This document shows, in pieces, positions 1 through 9,333 of a stretch of 64,000 nucleotides of DNA. The stretch is from Deltaproteobacteria bacterium (GTDB taxonomy: Bacteria; Desulfobacterota; Dissulfuribacteria; Dissulfuribacterales; QOAL01), in assembly GCA_026995935.1 (NCBI GenBank), contig JALWNK010000062.1, positions 1 to 64,000 on the forward strand, read 5' to 3'. Numbering within the stretch: the stretch's first letter is position 1; the number at the start of each line of letters is the position of its first letter. Below the pieces are notes generated by a model that worked only from the letters and a program-made list of their open reading frames with translations, ran no database searches and had not been told where the DNA came from. Both the position numbers and the translations under genes were made by a program.

Positions 1-1907
1 TTACAGAGATAACGAATTCTGTGGTGAATACATCTGGAAACGAGGCCATTCGCCTTGACACCCGGTTTGCAGACATAGACGGGGTAAATGTAACAGGGCA
101 GTTTTTCATCCAGTTTTCCGGAACGGACCAGGCGGGAAATGGTATCTCTGGAACCTATGACAGCACAAATGACGTGGACGGAGACGGAATTACTGGCACC
201 ATCAGGGATTTTGCCGCCTTTATAGAAAACAGCTTTTCAAACATGGTGCAGGTGACTACCACTGATGACGGAAGGATAAAGATAGAGGACCTCGATCCTG
301 GAGAGCATCCCATCTCCTTTCAGATAGATGGAATCACCGGAGGAATAACAGGGCTTAGCCTGGGAAGATTCGATAACAACTATCCCCTAAGCTACACCGA
401 GCGTCTGAACCAGATAGCCCAGCAGCTCATAAAGGAGGTAAACAGACAGCATGCCCAGGGGGCCGGACTCATACCCTTAAAGGAAGTGACGGCCAGCAAT
501 TTGGTGTTAAATACCAGTGAGCCTCTTGAGTCCAAGGCCTCAGGGCTTGAATTTTCAGAAGACGTGCAGGATGGTTCCTTTGAAATATGGCTCTACGATG
601 CAAATGGAAATGTGATAGACCACGATCCTGCTGCTACCCCTGTCATAAATGAACCTATAACCATAAGCATAGACAACACCACGACCCTGGATGACATTGC
701 CAATCAGATAGATAACATTGCAGGCCTTAATGCCAGGATATTAAATGGTGCCCTGGTAATTGGCGTTGATGAAAATGCAGGTGTGTCTGGTTTCGCCTTT
801 GGGGATGATTCGTCAAATGCCCTGATGGCCCTTGGGCTAAACAGCTTTTTTACGGGAAAGGGCGCCAATGACATCGCAGTAAACAGTGACCTGGTCAATG
901 ACCCAAGGCTTGTTGCAGCGGCAAAGGTAGAGGAGCCTGGAGCCATTTCTATAACATCTCGTCAGGTAACAGAGCCAAAGAGGCCCTTTGATATCTCAAT
1001 AGGCCAGGGGAGCTTTTCCATTCAGTTCAACGGGCCTTCTGGAACGGTCACCAGGACCGTTGATGTCTACCGGAACGCGACTACAGTGGACTCCATCCAG
1101 GATATTCTTGAACGGATAGAGGGCCTTGACGAGGTGGACAGGGCATGGGTGGAAGAGGGCCTTGTCCACATAAAAACGGCAACCGGATACGATATGACGG
1201 CCCTTTCGGACAACAATACCCATTTTTTTGATTTTACAGGGCTGACTCTTTCGGGCTCCCAGACTCAGATTGACGGCACGCTGCGCGTGGACAGGACCTT
1301 TGACCCGGTGACAACCTACGATACCAACGTGACAAACGGTACCCTTGACCTCGTACTCTATGACCAGGATGGAAATCCCTCCAACCTTTCCATTACTGTA
1401 AACGCCGGAGACACCCTGGAAGACGTTAGGGACCGCATCAACGCCCAGAATGACTTAAGAGCAGTCATAGAAAACGGCAGGCTTCAGGTCTTTGCCGCAG
1501 GAAACGCATATCGGTTTGCCATCTCAGATGATTCCTCCGGTCTTTCCGCCTACCTTGATCTTTCAACTCCAAGGGGTGGAAGGCTCTCGCCGGCAAACAA
1601 TGAGAATGCCCTTAGTATGAAAGGCCTTAGCCTTGAGCGAATTGGCGCACTTGATGATGCAACCATTGGGGACGCCTACCACAGCCTTGTGGGACAGGTG
1701 GGAATAGATACAAGGACGGTCACCCTTGATCACGACTTCATGCGGGGTGCAGTTAGGGACCTGCAGGCAAGGCGTGAGGATATCTCTGGCGTTTCCATAG
1801 ACGAAGAGCTTTCGGATCTCTTGAAGTTCCAGCATGCATACACTGCTGCCGCAAAGCTCATAAAGGTCGCAGACGAGCTTTTTGTCTCGCTTCTTCAGAC
1901 CAAGTAA
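1..1907 (+). CDS. flgK: Flagellar hook-associated protein 1 FlgK (5' truncated by window edge)
   Basis: The frame is open from the window edge to the stop at 1907, so the true start lies upstream; the GTG at 21 is internal. FlgK forms the first hook-filament junction ring outside the cell. The last ~45 residues carry the rod/hook C-terminal signature (SGVSIDEELSDLLKFQHAYT, then AAAKLIKVADELF), which packs with the N-terminal helix in the D0 coiled coil. The middle holds several diverged ~100-residue modules with a recurring 'LYD.(D/N)GN ... I.. TLDDIANQI' pattern, like flagellin-hook IN repeats, making the exposed region long. flgL follows 41 bases downstream, as expected for a flgKL operon. 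Family assignment is firm; the extent of the repeat region is inference. Confidence 0.93.
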   Translation, partial: TEITNSVVNTSGNEAIRLDTRFADIDGVNVTGQFFIQFSGTDQAGNGISGTYDSTNDVDGDGITGTIRDFAAFIENSFSNMVQVTTTDDGRIKIEDLDPGEHPISFQIDGITGGITGLSLGRFDNNYPLSYTERLNQIAQQLIKEVNRQHAQGAGLIPLKEVTASNLVLNTSEPLESKASGLEFSEDVQDGSFEIWLYDANGNVIDHDPAATPVINEPITISIDNTTTLDDIANQIDNIAGLNARILNGALVIGVDENAGVSGFAFGDDSSNALMALGLNSFFTGKGANDIAVNSDLVNDPRLVAAAKVEEPGAISITSRQVTEPKRPFDISIGQGSFSIQFNGPSGTVTRTVDVYRNATTVDSIQDILERIEGLDEVDRAWVEEGLVHIKTATGYDMTALSDNNTHFFDFTGLTLSGSQTQIDGTLRVDRTFDPVTTYDTNVTNGTLDLVLYDQDGNPSNLSITVNAGDTLEDVRDRINAQNDLRAVIENGRLQVFAAGNAYRFAISDDSSGLSAYLDLSTPRGGRLSPANNENALSMKGLSLERIGALDDATIGDAYHSLVGQVGIDTRTVTLDHDFMRGAVRDLQARREDISGVSIDEELSDLLKFQHAYTAAAKLIKVADELFVSLLQTK

Positions 1908-1948
1908 TTGAATTGACAAATTATCTAAATTAACAAGGGAGCAAGGTC

Positions 1949-2845
1949 ATGAGGGTCACAATGACTACCATGTACGACAGGATAAAGACGGATCTGGCCA
2001 GACTCACTGAAAGGCTGGATAAGACAAATGCAAGCATATCTTCCGGAAAGATATACCAGACGCCTTCTGATGCGCCAGTGAGGCTTACCCATGCCCTCGG
2101 CCTCCGGGACAACCTTGCTGATGTGGATCAGTTCAAGAGGAACATCTCATATGCCCAGGGCTGGGTAAAGGCCACGGAAAACGTCTTTACAGGTGTGGAA
2201 GAGAGGCTTCAAAGGGCAAAGGAGCTTGCGGTTCAGGGGGCAAACGACACCTTGAATGAGGACGATCGCAGGGCCATAGCCCAGGAGGTGAGACACATAC
2301 TGGAAGAGGCGGTGAGCCTTGGAAACACAAAGCTTGGGAACAGGTACATACTGGCAGGTTCCAGAACAACCGGTTATGCACAGGGTGAGAGGCCCTTTGA
2401 GTTGGACAGGGATGGAAACGTGAGCTACCAGGGCAACCGGGAGGATGTAATGGTGAACGTTGCCCCTGGTATCAGGCAAAAGATCAACCTTGATGGCAAA
2501 ACCAGCCTGCAGGAAAGTGGTGCCTTTGAGGCCCTCAGGGATCTGTACGACAGCCTCATGGCAAACAGCCATCCAGATATAGAAAATGCACTAAAGAAGA
2601 TTGACGATAGCATTGTCTACGTGAGCAACCAGACGGCCAGGATAGGGGCCATGGCAAATTCCCTTGATGTCAAGTCTGATCTCATGGACTCTCAGAAGAT
2701 AATAAACACGGAGATACTTTCCGGCGTGGAAGATACGGACATGATAGAGGCAATCAACAATCTGAATGCCACCCAGACCGCCTATCAGGCAGCCCTTGGC
2801 GCAGCATCCAAGGTCATGAAGGTGTCTCTTGCAGACTATGTCTAA
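1949..2845 (+). CDS. flgL: Flagellar hook-associated protein 3 FlgL
   Basis: 298 residues, normal for FlgL, the second junction protein between hook and filament. The N-terminus (RVTMTTMYDRIKTDL, then ISSGKIYQTPSDAP at about 30-43) is the flagellin/FlgL D0-D1 signature, and the C-terminus (INNLNATQTAYQAALGAASK) is the matching helix. The central region (about 135-175) is the variable exposed part. The ATG at 1949 follows an AAGGGAG ribosome site. It sits between flgK and csrA-fliW, the usual late-flagellar order. No signal peptide is present, as expected for export through the flagellar type III apparatus. Confidence 0.95.
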   Translation: MRVTMTTMYDRIKTDLARLTERLDKTNASISSGKIYQTPSDAPVRLTHALGLRDNLADVDQFKRNISYAQGWVKATENVFTGVEERLQRAKELAVQGANDTLNEDDRRAIAQEVRHILEEAVSLGNTKLGNRYILAGSRTTGYAQGERPFELDRDGNVSYQGNREDVMVNVAPGIRQKINLDGKTSLQESGAFEALRDLYDSLMANSHPDIENALKKIDDSIVYVSNQTARIGAMANSLDVKSDLMDSQKIINTEILSGVEDTDMIEAINNLNATQTAYQAALGAASKVMKVSLADYV

Positions 2846-2897
2846 AAGGACCTGAAAAAGGTCCACTGTGTTTTTAAGCCAGGGAGGGCAGTGAAAG

Positions 2898-3158
2898 TTG
2901 CTGATTTTTACAAGAAAAGAGGGGCAGAAAATAAGGATAGGGGACGACATAGAGATAACCATACTGGATGTCAAAAAGGGGAGCGTGAAGATCGGCATAA
3001 GGGCGCCCAGGGGCCTGGCCATACACCGCGAAGAAGTTTACCAGAAGATATTGCAGGAAAATCTCTCTGCGGCAAGAAGCGTACTCAACGGCCAGGGCAC
3101 TTTAGACGATACGGTTATTAGGCTTAAGGCTCATGAAGCCCCAAGAAAAAAGGAGTAG
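2898..3158 (+). CDS. csrA: Carbon storage regulator CsrA (TTG start)
   Basis: 86 residues. CsrA is a dimeric RNA-binding protein that blocks ribosome sites containing GGA, here most likely on flagellin and other motility or carbon-storage messages. Residues 1-45 hold the five-strand core (LIFTRKEGQKIRIGDDIEI; RAPRGLAIHREEVYQKI) with the RNA-contacting R44-type segment GLAIHREE. The C-terminus is about 20 residues longer than in E. coli. The start is TTG at 2898, 9 bases after AGGGAGGG; an ATG is absent and homologs begin MLIL/MLIF. The neighbour fliW encodes its protein antagonist, so a CsrA-FliW-flagellin partner switch is the expected control circuit. Confidence 0.95.
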   Translation: MLIFTRKEGQKIRIGDDIEITILDVKKGSVKIGIRAPRGLAIHREEVYQKILQENLSAARSVLNGQGTLDDTVIRLKAHEAPRKKE

Positions 3159-3169
3159 CGGGAAACTGT

Positions 3170-3601
3170 ATGAAGGTAGAGACCACTAGATTTGGAACCA
3201 TAGAAATTGATGAAGGAAAGGTCCTCAATTTTGTAAAGGGGATACTGGGATTTCCAAAGGATCTTCGTTATGCACTTTTGCCCCACAAAGAGAACTCCCC
3301 GTTTTTCTGGCTTCAAAGCCTTGACAGCCCAGATCTTGCCTTTGTTGTCATAAATCCATCTCTCATAGTTTCGGACTACTCCTTTGAGCTGCCTGAAGAG
3401 GCGGAAAGGGAGCTTCGGCTTGAAGAAGGGGACAAGGCAGAGGCACTTGTCATAGTCACCTTCAGGAACCGCCAAAACGGAGACGCCCGTTCCATGTCTG
3501 CCAATCTTTTAGGGCCGGTGGTTATAAATGTGGACAAGAGGCTTGCCAGGCAGGTGGTTCTCGACCCCAACAAGTATCCGGTTCGTTACGAATTCAACTA
3601 G
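3170..3601 (+). CDS. fliW: Flagellar assembly factor FliW
   Basis: 143 residues, typical for FliW. FliW binds CsrA allosterically and releases it from flagellin mRNA; when flagellin accumulates it captures FliW and CsrA represses again. Visible family marks are ETTRFGTIEIDEGKVLNF at the N-terminus, GFPKDLRYALLPH near 27-40, and the middle segment LQSLDSPDLAFVVINP. It starts 11 bases after the csrA stop, so the two are co-transcribed. Regulation is therefore probably post-transcriptional through CsrA. Confidence 0.95.
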   Translation: MKVETTRFGTIEIDEGKVLNFVKGILGFPKDLRYALLPHKENSPFFWLQSLDSPDLAFVVINPSLIVSDYSFELPEEAERELRLEEGDKAEALVIVTFRNRQNGDARSMSANLLGPVVINVDKRLARQVVLDPNKYPVRYEFN

Positions 3602-3665
3602 CCATACAGTAAAAAGGCGCGTTTTTATCTTGTCAGGCCCATCTTTTTGGTGGTAGAAGTGGGCT

Positions 3666-4133
3666 ATGAAGTGTCCTTTTTGCAATCATCCCAACTCCAA
3701 GGTCGTGGATTCAAGGCCTGCCAGAAACGGCAGGGCAATAAGGCGGAGAAGAGAGTGTCTCAACTGCATGGAGCGCTTCACCACCTATGAACAGATAGAA
3801 GAGTTTCAACCCATGGTGGTGAAGAAGGACGGAAGGCGCGAACCCTTTGAGCGAAGAAAGATCATAGAAGGGATACTGAAGGCCTGCGAGAAAAGGCCCA
3901 TAAGCATCACGGAAATAGAACAGTTCGTGGATGACCTGGAGCGGGAGATACAGGAAAAGGGTGTTCCGGAGATCCAGACCAGGGCCATTGGGGAAAAGGT
4001 CATGGAACAGCTCAGACAGTGGGACGACGTGGCCTATGTAAGGTTTGCTTCCGTTTATAAACAGTTCAAGGACCTGAAGGAATTCATGGATCAGTTGAAG
4101 GAACTGCTCGCAAAGGGAGAAGCCGGTGAGTAG
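3666..4133 (+). CDS. nrdR: Transcriptional repressor NrdR
   Basis: 155 residues, normal length. NrdR is the nucleotide-sensing repressor of ribonucleotide reductase genes. A zinc ribbon is formed by C3, C6, C31 and C34 (CPFC...CLNC), followed by an ATP-cone domain from about 49 to 139 ([32 protein letters not shown] end). The ATG at 3666 follows GTGGGCT, a weak ribosome site. No nrd genes lie in the window. It stands alone between fliW and secDF, with a 64-base gap before it. Confidence 0.95.
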   Translation: MKCPFCNHPNSKVVDSRPARNGRAIRRRRECLNCMERFTTYEQIEEFQPMVVKKDGRREPFERRKIIEGILKACEKRPISITEIEQFVDDLEREIQEKGVPEIQTRAIGEKVMEQLRQWDDVAYVRFASVYKQFKDLKEFMDQLKELLAKGEAGE

Positions 4134-4411
4134 CAGCCTTGTAAGGCCTTGTAAGGTTAGAAAGGTTATTCACCCGCCAGAAAGTTCTTTGGAGCCTGTA
4201 TAGGCGTATCCCGTGATTTTGTTATATGGGCAACCTCCCTCCTCCAGCTCGACTCTTTTGCATGGCCGCCTTTGCCACCTGTTCAACAAATCTTCTTGCA
4301 AAAGCCCAGTTGTTTTACTAAAAGATCAATCTCGAGAATCCATTGAGTTGGATTAATCTACTCCGTAAAGTTCAGAAGATAGGGTAAAATAATCAGTAAG
4401 GAGTTTTCCCA
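4134..4411 (+). promoter_or_regulatory. Intergenic region with possible secDF promoter
   Basis: A sigma-70-like pair is visible: TTGAGT at 4343-4348 and TAAAGT at 4366-4371, spaced 17 bases, about 40 bases before the secDF start. The earlier part contains the direct repeat GCCTTGTAAG just after the nrdR stop. I see no gene or clear terminator in the rest. The -10 match is only four of six, so this is a moderate call. Confidence 0.35.
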
Positions 4412-6985
4412 ATGCCTAAGGCCTTAAAGTGGAAGTTTGCTCTTCTCGCATTTCTACTCGTAAGCTCTGTTGTCCTTGTAATTCCATCCTTTTATCCAAA
4501 TACCCCCCAGTGGTTCAAGAAATACGTCTATCAGGAGGGTCTTAAGCTTGGCCTAGACCTCCAGGGTGGTATGCATCTTATACTTAAGGTGGATGTGGAC
4601 CAGGCCGTTCGAAACGCCGCCCAGCTTGCGGCCCAGGACCTGAAAGATGCCCTTAAAAGACAGGGAATAACAGTAGTAAGAAGGAAAAGCGAAAATCCAG
4701 ACGAGATACTTATTGCTGTTCCAAACAAGAGCGCCCTTGAGAAGATCAAGGAGGTCATTGAGAAGGATTTTCCCAACCTGGTGATAAAAAAGATAGACGA
4801 GGAGTCGAGATTTCCAACCATTGCCCTGGCCCTTTCCCAAAAGGAAGAGCAGTTCATCAGGGAGCATGCAGTTGAACAGTCCCTTGAAATAATAAGAAAC
4901 AGGATTGACCAGTTTGGTGTTACAGAGCCTGTAATTGTCCGGCAGGGTGAAAACGAAATCGTTGTCCAGCTGCCAGGGGTCAAGGACCCAAAGCGGGCCA
5001 TAAAGCTCATTGGACAGACCGCACAGCTGGAGTTCAAGCTGGTGGATGATGATGCCAATGTCGATCTGGGAAGCCTCATAAGAAAGGCCATTAACGATGG
5101 CAGGCTTCCAAGCCATTACACTGCAGAACAGCTAAATGCCGTGCTAAAAGGGCAGATTCCCAGGGGTGACAAGATATACATAATGAAGCAGGTGGATTCC
5201 AGGACGGGCATGGTGAGAAACGTCCCCATACTCCTGAAGGACAAGACACTGATGACAGGAGATGCAGTAAAGACCGCTCATGTCCGCATTGGAGGCACCT
5301 ACAACGAGCCCTATGTTGCCCTTGAGCTCACAGACAGGGGGGCGCGCATCTTTGAAAAGATTACCGGTGAAAACGTGGGCAAGCGCCTTGCCATTGTCCT
5401 TGACGGAGTGGTGCGCTCAGCGCCTGTAATCCGCGAAAAGATTGGTGGAGGCCATGCCCAGATTTCAGGTTCCTTTACCCATGAGGAGGCGGCAGATCTG
5501 GCCATTGTGCTCAGGGCCGGTGCCCTTCCAGCACCTGTAAAGATCATACAGAATGTTACAGTGGGCCCCTCTCTTGGACGCGACTCCATACAAAAGGGCC
5601 TGGTATCCGGCGTGGCAGGGGCCATTTTCGTAATGTTCTTCATGGTGATCTACTACAGGCTTTCAGGCTTTATAGCAGATGTAGCCGTTATTCTTAACCT
5701 GGTGTTTCTCATGGCCGTTCTTGCCCTTTTCCAGGCCACCCTGACACTGCCTGGTATTGCAGGTATTATCCTTACCATTGGTATGGGAGTGGATTCTAAC
5801 GTCCTCATTTTCGAGCGAATGCGGGAGGAAAAGGCCCTTGGAAAGCCCCTAAAGGCCTTTATTGACGGGGGCTATGACAAGGCATTCTGGACCATTGTTG
5901 ATGCCCACGTCACAACCCTTATCACGGCCCTTGCCCTTTTCCTCTTTGGTACAGGGCCCATAAAGGGTTTTGCTGTTACGCTTTCCGCAGGTATTATCAT
6001 CAATCTCTTTACTGCAATCTACGCAACAAGGTGGGTGTACCAATGGCTTCTCTACAAAAATGCCATCAAGGACCTGTCCTTTCTCCAGATTATTGGAAAG
6101 ACCAACATCGACTTCATAGGCAAGAGAAACATCTCCCTTGCCGTCTCTGCAGTCCTTGTAATCACAGGGCTTGTGGCCTTTATCCAGATAAACAGGGGAG
6201 CTGCCAACCTGGGCGTGGATTTTGCCGGTGGGACCATGGTTCAGTACAAGGCGGACAAGCCCTTTCAGCTTGAAAGGGTGAGAAAGGCCCTGGCCGAGGC
6301 AGGAGTGAAGGGATATGCCCTGCAGGAGGTCCCCAAGGAACATATCCTGATTGTAAGGGTCAAAAAGTCTGTGGCAACGGTAGGGGATATTGAGGCGAGT
6401 ATCACAAAAGCCCTTCAAAAAGGCCTTCCGGACTACAAGTTCACCATAGAGAGCAAGACAGAGATCGGCTCCACTGTCAGCAAGGAGCTCAGGCGAAAGG
6501 CCATCATCGCTATTCTTATATCCCTTGCGGGTATCATTGGTTATCTGGCCTTCAGGTTCAACATCAGCTTTGGTGTGGCAGCAGCCATTGCCACCTTCCA
6601 CGATGTCCTTGCCGTGCTCGGCGTTTTTTACATCCTTAACAAGGAGATAAACCTCCTTATTGTTACTGCACTTTTGACCCTGGCTGGGTACTCTCTCACC
6701 GACACAGTGGTAGTTTTCGACAGGATAAGGGAAAATCTCAAGAGATACCGCAAGCAACCCTTTGCAGAGATTATAAACAGAAGTGTAAACGAGATGTTGA
6801 GCCGTACCATCATCACCTCTCTGACCACGTTGATAGTGGTCCTGTCCCTGTACTTCTTTGGAGGTGTGGTGATTCATGATTTTGCCTTTGCCCTGGTCCT
6901 TGGAATCATTGTGGGTACCTACTCCTCGGTTTTTGTGGCAAGTCCCATCGTTTACCTGTGGCACAAGGGTAAGGCTCCAAAATAG
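4412..6985 (+). CDS. secDF: SecDF fused protein-export membrane protein
   Basis: 857 residues: a SecD half (about 1-550) joined to a SecF half (about 560-857) in one frame. SecD and SecF are RND-type membrane proteins that use the proton or sodium gradient to pull preproteins through SecYEG. The SecD half has LGLDLQGGMHLIL near 47-59, a large P1 periplasmic domain, and TM helices from ~395 (VSGVAGAIFVMFFMVIYY; GMGVDSNVLIFERMREE). SecF begins near 566 (DFIGKRNIS) and has GVDFAGGTMVQYK near 600 and its own TM set with LTDTVVVFDRIREN. Many relatives encode secD and secF separately. No yajC is adjacent. The start ATG follows AAGGAG. Confidence 0.95.
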   Translation: MPKALKWKFALLAFLLVSSVVLVIPSFYPNTPQWFKKYVYQEGLKLGLDLQGGMHLILKVDVDQAVRNAAQLAAQDLKDALKRQGITVVRRKSENPDEILIAVPNKSALEKIKEVIEKDFPNLVIKKIDEESRFPTIALALSQKEEQFIREHAVEQSLEIIRNRIDQFGVTEPVIVRQGENEIVVQLPGVKDPKRAIKLIGQTAQLEFKLVDDDANVDLGSLIRKAINDGRLPSHYTAEQLNAVLKGQIPRGDKIYIMKQVDSRTGMVRNVPILLKDKTLMTGDAVKTAHVRIGGTYNEPYVALELTDRGARIFEKITGENVGKRLAIVLDGVVRSAPVIREKIGGGHAQISGSFTHEEAADLAIVLRAGALPAPVKIIQNVTVGPSLGRDSIQKGLVSGVAGAIFVMFFMVIYYRLSGFIADVAVILNLVFLMAVLALFQATLTLPGIAGIILTIGMGVDSNVLIFERMREEKALGKPLKAFIDGGYDKAFWTIVDAHVTTLITALALFLFGTGPIKGFAVTLSAGIIINLFTAIYATRWVYQWLLYKNAIKDLSFLQIIGKTNIDFIGKRNISLAVSAVLVITGLVAFIQINRGAANLGVDFAGGTMVQYKADKPFQLERVRKALAEAGVKGYALQEVPKEHILIVRVKKSVATVGDIEASITKALQKGLPDYKFTIESKTEIGSTVSKELRRKAIIAILISLAGIIGYLAFRFNISFGVAAAIATFHDVLAVLGVFYILNKEINLLIVTALLTLAGYSLTDTVVVFDRIRENLKRYRKQPFAEIINRSVNEMLSRTIITSLTTLIVVLSLYFFGGVVIHDFAFALVLGIIVGTYSSVFVASPIVYLWHKGKAPK

Positions 6986-7026
6986 GCCGGGTGTAGGCCC
7001 ATCAGATTGGCCGGTTTCTTTATGAA

Positions 7027-8289
7027 ATGGAGTACCTAGAGATAAAAGGCGGACGTGCCCTTTCCGGAACCGTCAGGATTAGCGGGGCCAAAAATGCCGC
7101 CCTGCCCATGCTTGCTGCCACCCTTTTGGCAGGCGGCAGCTTTGAAATACATCAGGTCCCTGATTTGCAAGATGTCAGGACCTTTCTCCAGCTGCTGAAG
7201 GAACTTGGTGTAGAGATTGAAAGGACCAGGGACTCCACCCTTGTCATAGATTCCTCTAAACTCGACAGTTTTGAAGCCCCGTACGACCTTGTAAGACGCA
7301 TGAGGGCCTCTGTCCTTGTTTTGAGCCCGCTTGTGGCCAGGCTGGGAAGGGCCAGGGTCTCACTCCCTGGAGGCTGCGCCATAGGGGCCCGTCCCATTGA
7401 TTTTCACCTCAAGGGCCTGGAGCTTATGGGCGCAAAGCTGGAGATAAGGGAAGGTTTTGTAGAGGCCAGGGCCAAACGTCTGAAGGGGGCCCACATATAT
7501 TTCGATATTCCTTCGGTTACTGGAACGGAAAATCTCATGATGGCAGCCTGCCTGGCAAAGGGGAATACTGTTCTAGAAAACGCGGCAAAGGAGCCGGAGG
7601 TAGTGGCCCTTGGGAAAATGCTCCAGGACATGGGTGCAAAAATAAAGGGTCTTGGTACAGATACCATTGTGGTCCAGGGAACAACTGATTTGAGGCCGGT
7701 ATCTTGTACCATAATTCCCGACAGGATCGAGGCTGGTACGTATCTCATGGCCGCAGGCGCTGCCGGGGGCGAGCTTGTAATAGAAAATTGTGTTCCTGAG
7801 CACCTTGAGACGGTAATAATCAAGCTCAAGGCAGCAGGGCTAAAGATAAAGGTCATAGATGCGGACAAGCTCAAGGTGAAGAGACGTGGAAGGCTCAGGA
7901 GCGTTGATATCAAGACCCAGCCCTATCCCGGCTTCCCAACAGACCTCCAGGCCCAGATTATGGTATTGATGGCAACGGCAGGAAGGCTTAGCGTTATAAC
8001 TGAAACCATATTCGAGAACCGTTTCATGCATGTTGCGGAGCTTAAGAGGCTTGGTGCAGACATAAGGGTTGAGGGAAGAAGTGCCATAGTAAAGGGAGTA
8101 AAACACCTTTATGGTGCGCCAGTAATGGCCACTGACCTTCGTGCCAGCGCAAGTCTTGTCCTGGCAGGACTTGCCGCCAAGGGAACAACCGTTGTCCAGG
8201 GTCTTGAACACCTGGATAGGGGGTATGAGAAGATGGATGAAAAGCTTTTGTCTGTTGGGGCGAGGATTCGAAGGATAGGAGACAACTGA
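7027..8289 (+). CDS. murA: UDP-N-acetylglucosamine 1-carboxyvinyltransferase MurA
   Basis: 420 residues, normal for MurA. It transfers enolpyruvate from PEP to UDP-GlcNAc, the first committed step of peptidoglycan synthesis, in the cytoplasm. The N-terminal [13 protein letters not shown] segment, the catalytic cysteine C117 in [11 protein letters not shown] (fosfomycin target), and [15 protein letters not shown] near the C-terminus are visible. It follows secDF by 41 bases, with moaA 15 bases after. The ATG at 7027 has no strong ribosome site, so coupling to the upstream message is likely. Confidence 0.97.
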   Translation: MEYLEIKGGRALSGTVRISGAKNAALPMLAATLLAGGSFEIHQVPDLQDVRTFLQLLKELGVEIERTRDSTLVIDSSKLDSFEAPYDLVRRMRASVLVLSPLVARLGRARVSLPGGCAIGARPIDFHLKGLELMGAKLEIREGFVEARAKRLKGAHIYFDIPSVTGTENLMMAACLAKGNTVLENAAKEPEVVALGKMLQDMGAKIKGLGTDTIVVQGTTDLRPVSCTIIPDRIEAGTYLMAAGAAGGELVIENCVPEHLETVIIKLKAAGLKIKVIDADKLKVKRRGRLRSVDIKTQPYPGFPTDLQAQIMVLMATAGRLSVITETIFENRFMHVAELKRLGADIRVEGRSAIVKGVKHLYGAPVMATDLRASASLVLAGLAAKGTTVVQGLEHLDRGYEKMDEKLLSVGARIRRIGDN

Positions 8290-8304
8290 ATAACACGGGG
8301 TAAA

Positions 8305-9312
8305 TTGATGACTATAGGTACCAGAAACCTGACAGACTCCTTTGGCAGAACCATCACATATCTTCGTCTATCCATTACAGATAGGTGCAATCTGAGATGT
8401 TTTTACTGCATGCCCCAGGCAGATTTTAACTGGATGGAGCCCACTGAAATACTCCGTTTTGAGGAAATAGTTCAGCTTATCCGGGTACTTGCAAGCCTTG
8501 GCGTAAAAAAGGTCCGCTTTACCGGGGGTGAACCCCTGGTAAGGCGTGACGTTGTAAAACTTATCAGGGATGTGAGCAGCCTTCCCGGTGTGGAAGAGAC
8601 CTGCCTTACCACAAACGGCGTCTTATTGAGCCAGATGTCAAAAGAGCTCTTTGATGCTGGTCTTCGTCATCTGAACATAAGCCTGGATACGCTTCGGCCA
8701 GAAAGATTTCAGGCAATAACTGGAAGGGATCATTTTCGAAGTGTCTGGAGAGGAATAGAAGAGGGGCTGGAGCTTGGTTTTTCCCCGGTGAAGATCAACT
8801 TTGTAATGATGCGAGGGAAAAATGACGATGAAATAGTAGACTTTGCGAGACTTACCAGGAAGTATCCCTTGGATGTGAGGTTTATAGAGTTCATGCCCAT
8901 TGGAAAACATTCAAAGTGGGGGAGGAACCACTTTTTGTCTTCTGATGAGGCCTTAAAACGCATAGCAGAGGAACTTGGTTCCCTTAGTCCCGTAGAGTCG
9001 GAGTATGGTTCCGGTCCTGCTGAAATGTACGTGCTTTCGGATGGAATAGGCCGGATCGGTTTCATAAGCCCCCTGAGCCATCGTTTCTGTTCAAGGTGTA
9101 ACCGCCTCAGAATCACGGCTGACGGCAGGCTTCGTCTGTGTCTCTTTTCTGACCTGGAGGTATGTGTTCGAGACATGTTCAGGCAGGGTGTGACAGACCA
9201 GGAACTTGCGGAATTTTTTTCAGATATAATTCTAAAGAAACCTGCACGGTATCTTTCACATAAAAAGGACGTGCCTACCTGTGACAGGCAGATGTCATCC
9301 ATAGGAGGTTAG
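8305..9312 (+). CDS. moaA: GTP 3',8-cyclase MoaA
   Basis: 335 residues. MoaA is a radical-SAM enzyme that, with MoaC, converts GTP to cyclic pyranopterin, the first step of molybdenum cofactor synthesis. The SAM cluster cysteines are C28, C32 and C35 (CNLRCFYC); a second cluster site is FCSRCNRLRITADGRLRLC; the catalytic GG tail is present (SSIGG). No moaC or other moa gene adjoins, so the pathway is scattered. The start chosen is the first of two ATG codons; the second is one codon later. Confidence 0.96.
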   Translation: MMTIGTRNLTDSFGRTITYLRLSITDRCNLRCFYCMPQADFNWMEPTEILRFEEIVQLIRVLASLGVKKVRFTGGEPLVRRDVVKLIRDVSSLPGVEETCLTTNGVLLSQMSKELFDAGLRHLNISLDTLRPERFQAITGRDHFRSVWRGIEEGLELGFSPVKINFVMMRGKNDDEIVDFARLTRKYPLDVRFIEFMPIGKHSKWGRNHFLSSDEALKRIAEELGSLSPVESEYGSGPAEMYVLSDGIGRIGFISPLSHRFCSRCNRLRITADGRLRLCLFSDLEVCVRDMFRQGVTDQELAEFFSDIILKKPARYLSHKKDVPTCDRQMSSIGG

Positions 9313-9333
9313 TCTTAAAAACAGGAGGAAACA

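Noticed and set aside
5849..6964. 371-residue open frame on the - strand inside secDF
   Set aside because: It is antisense to a firmly assigned gene, has no ribosome site or known domain, and reflects the codon bias of secDF.
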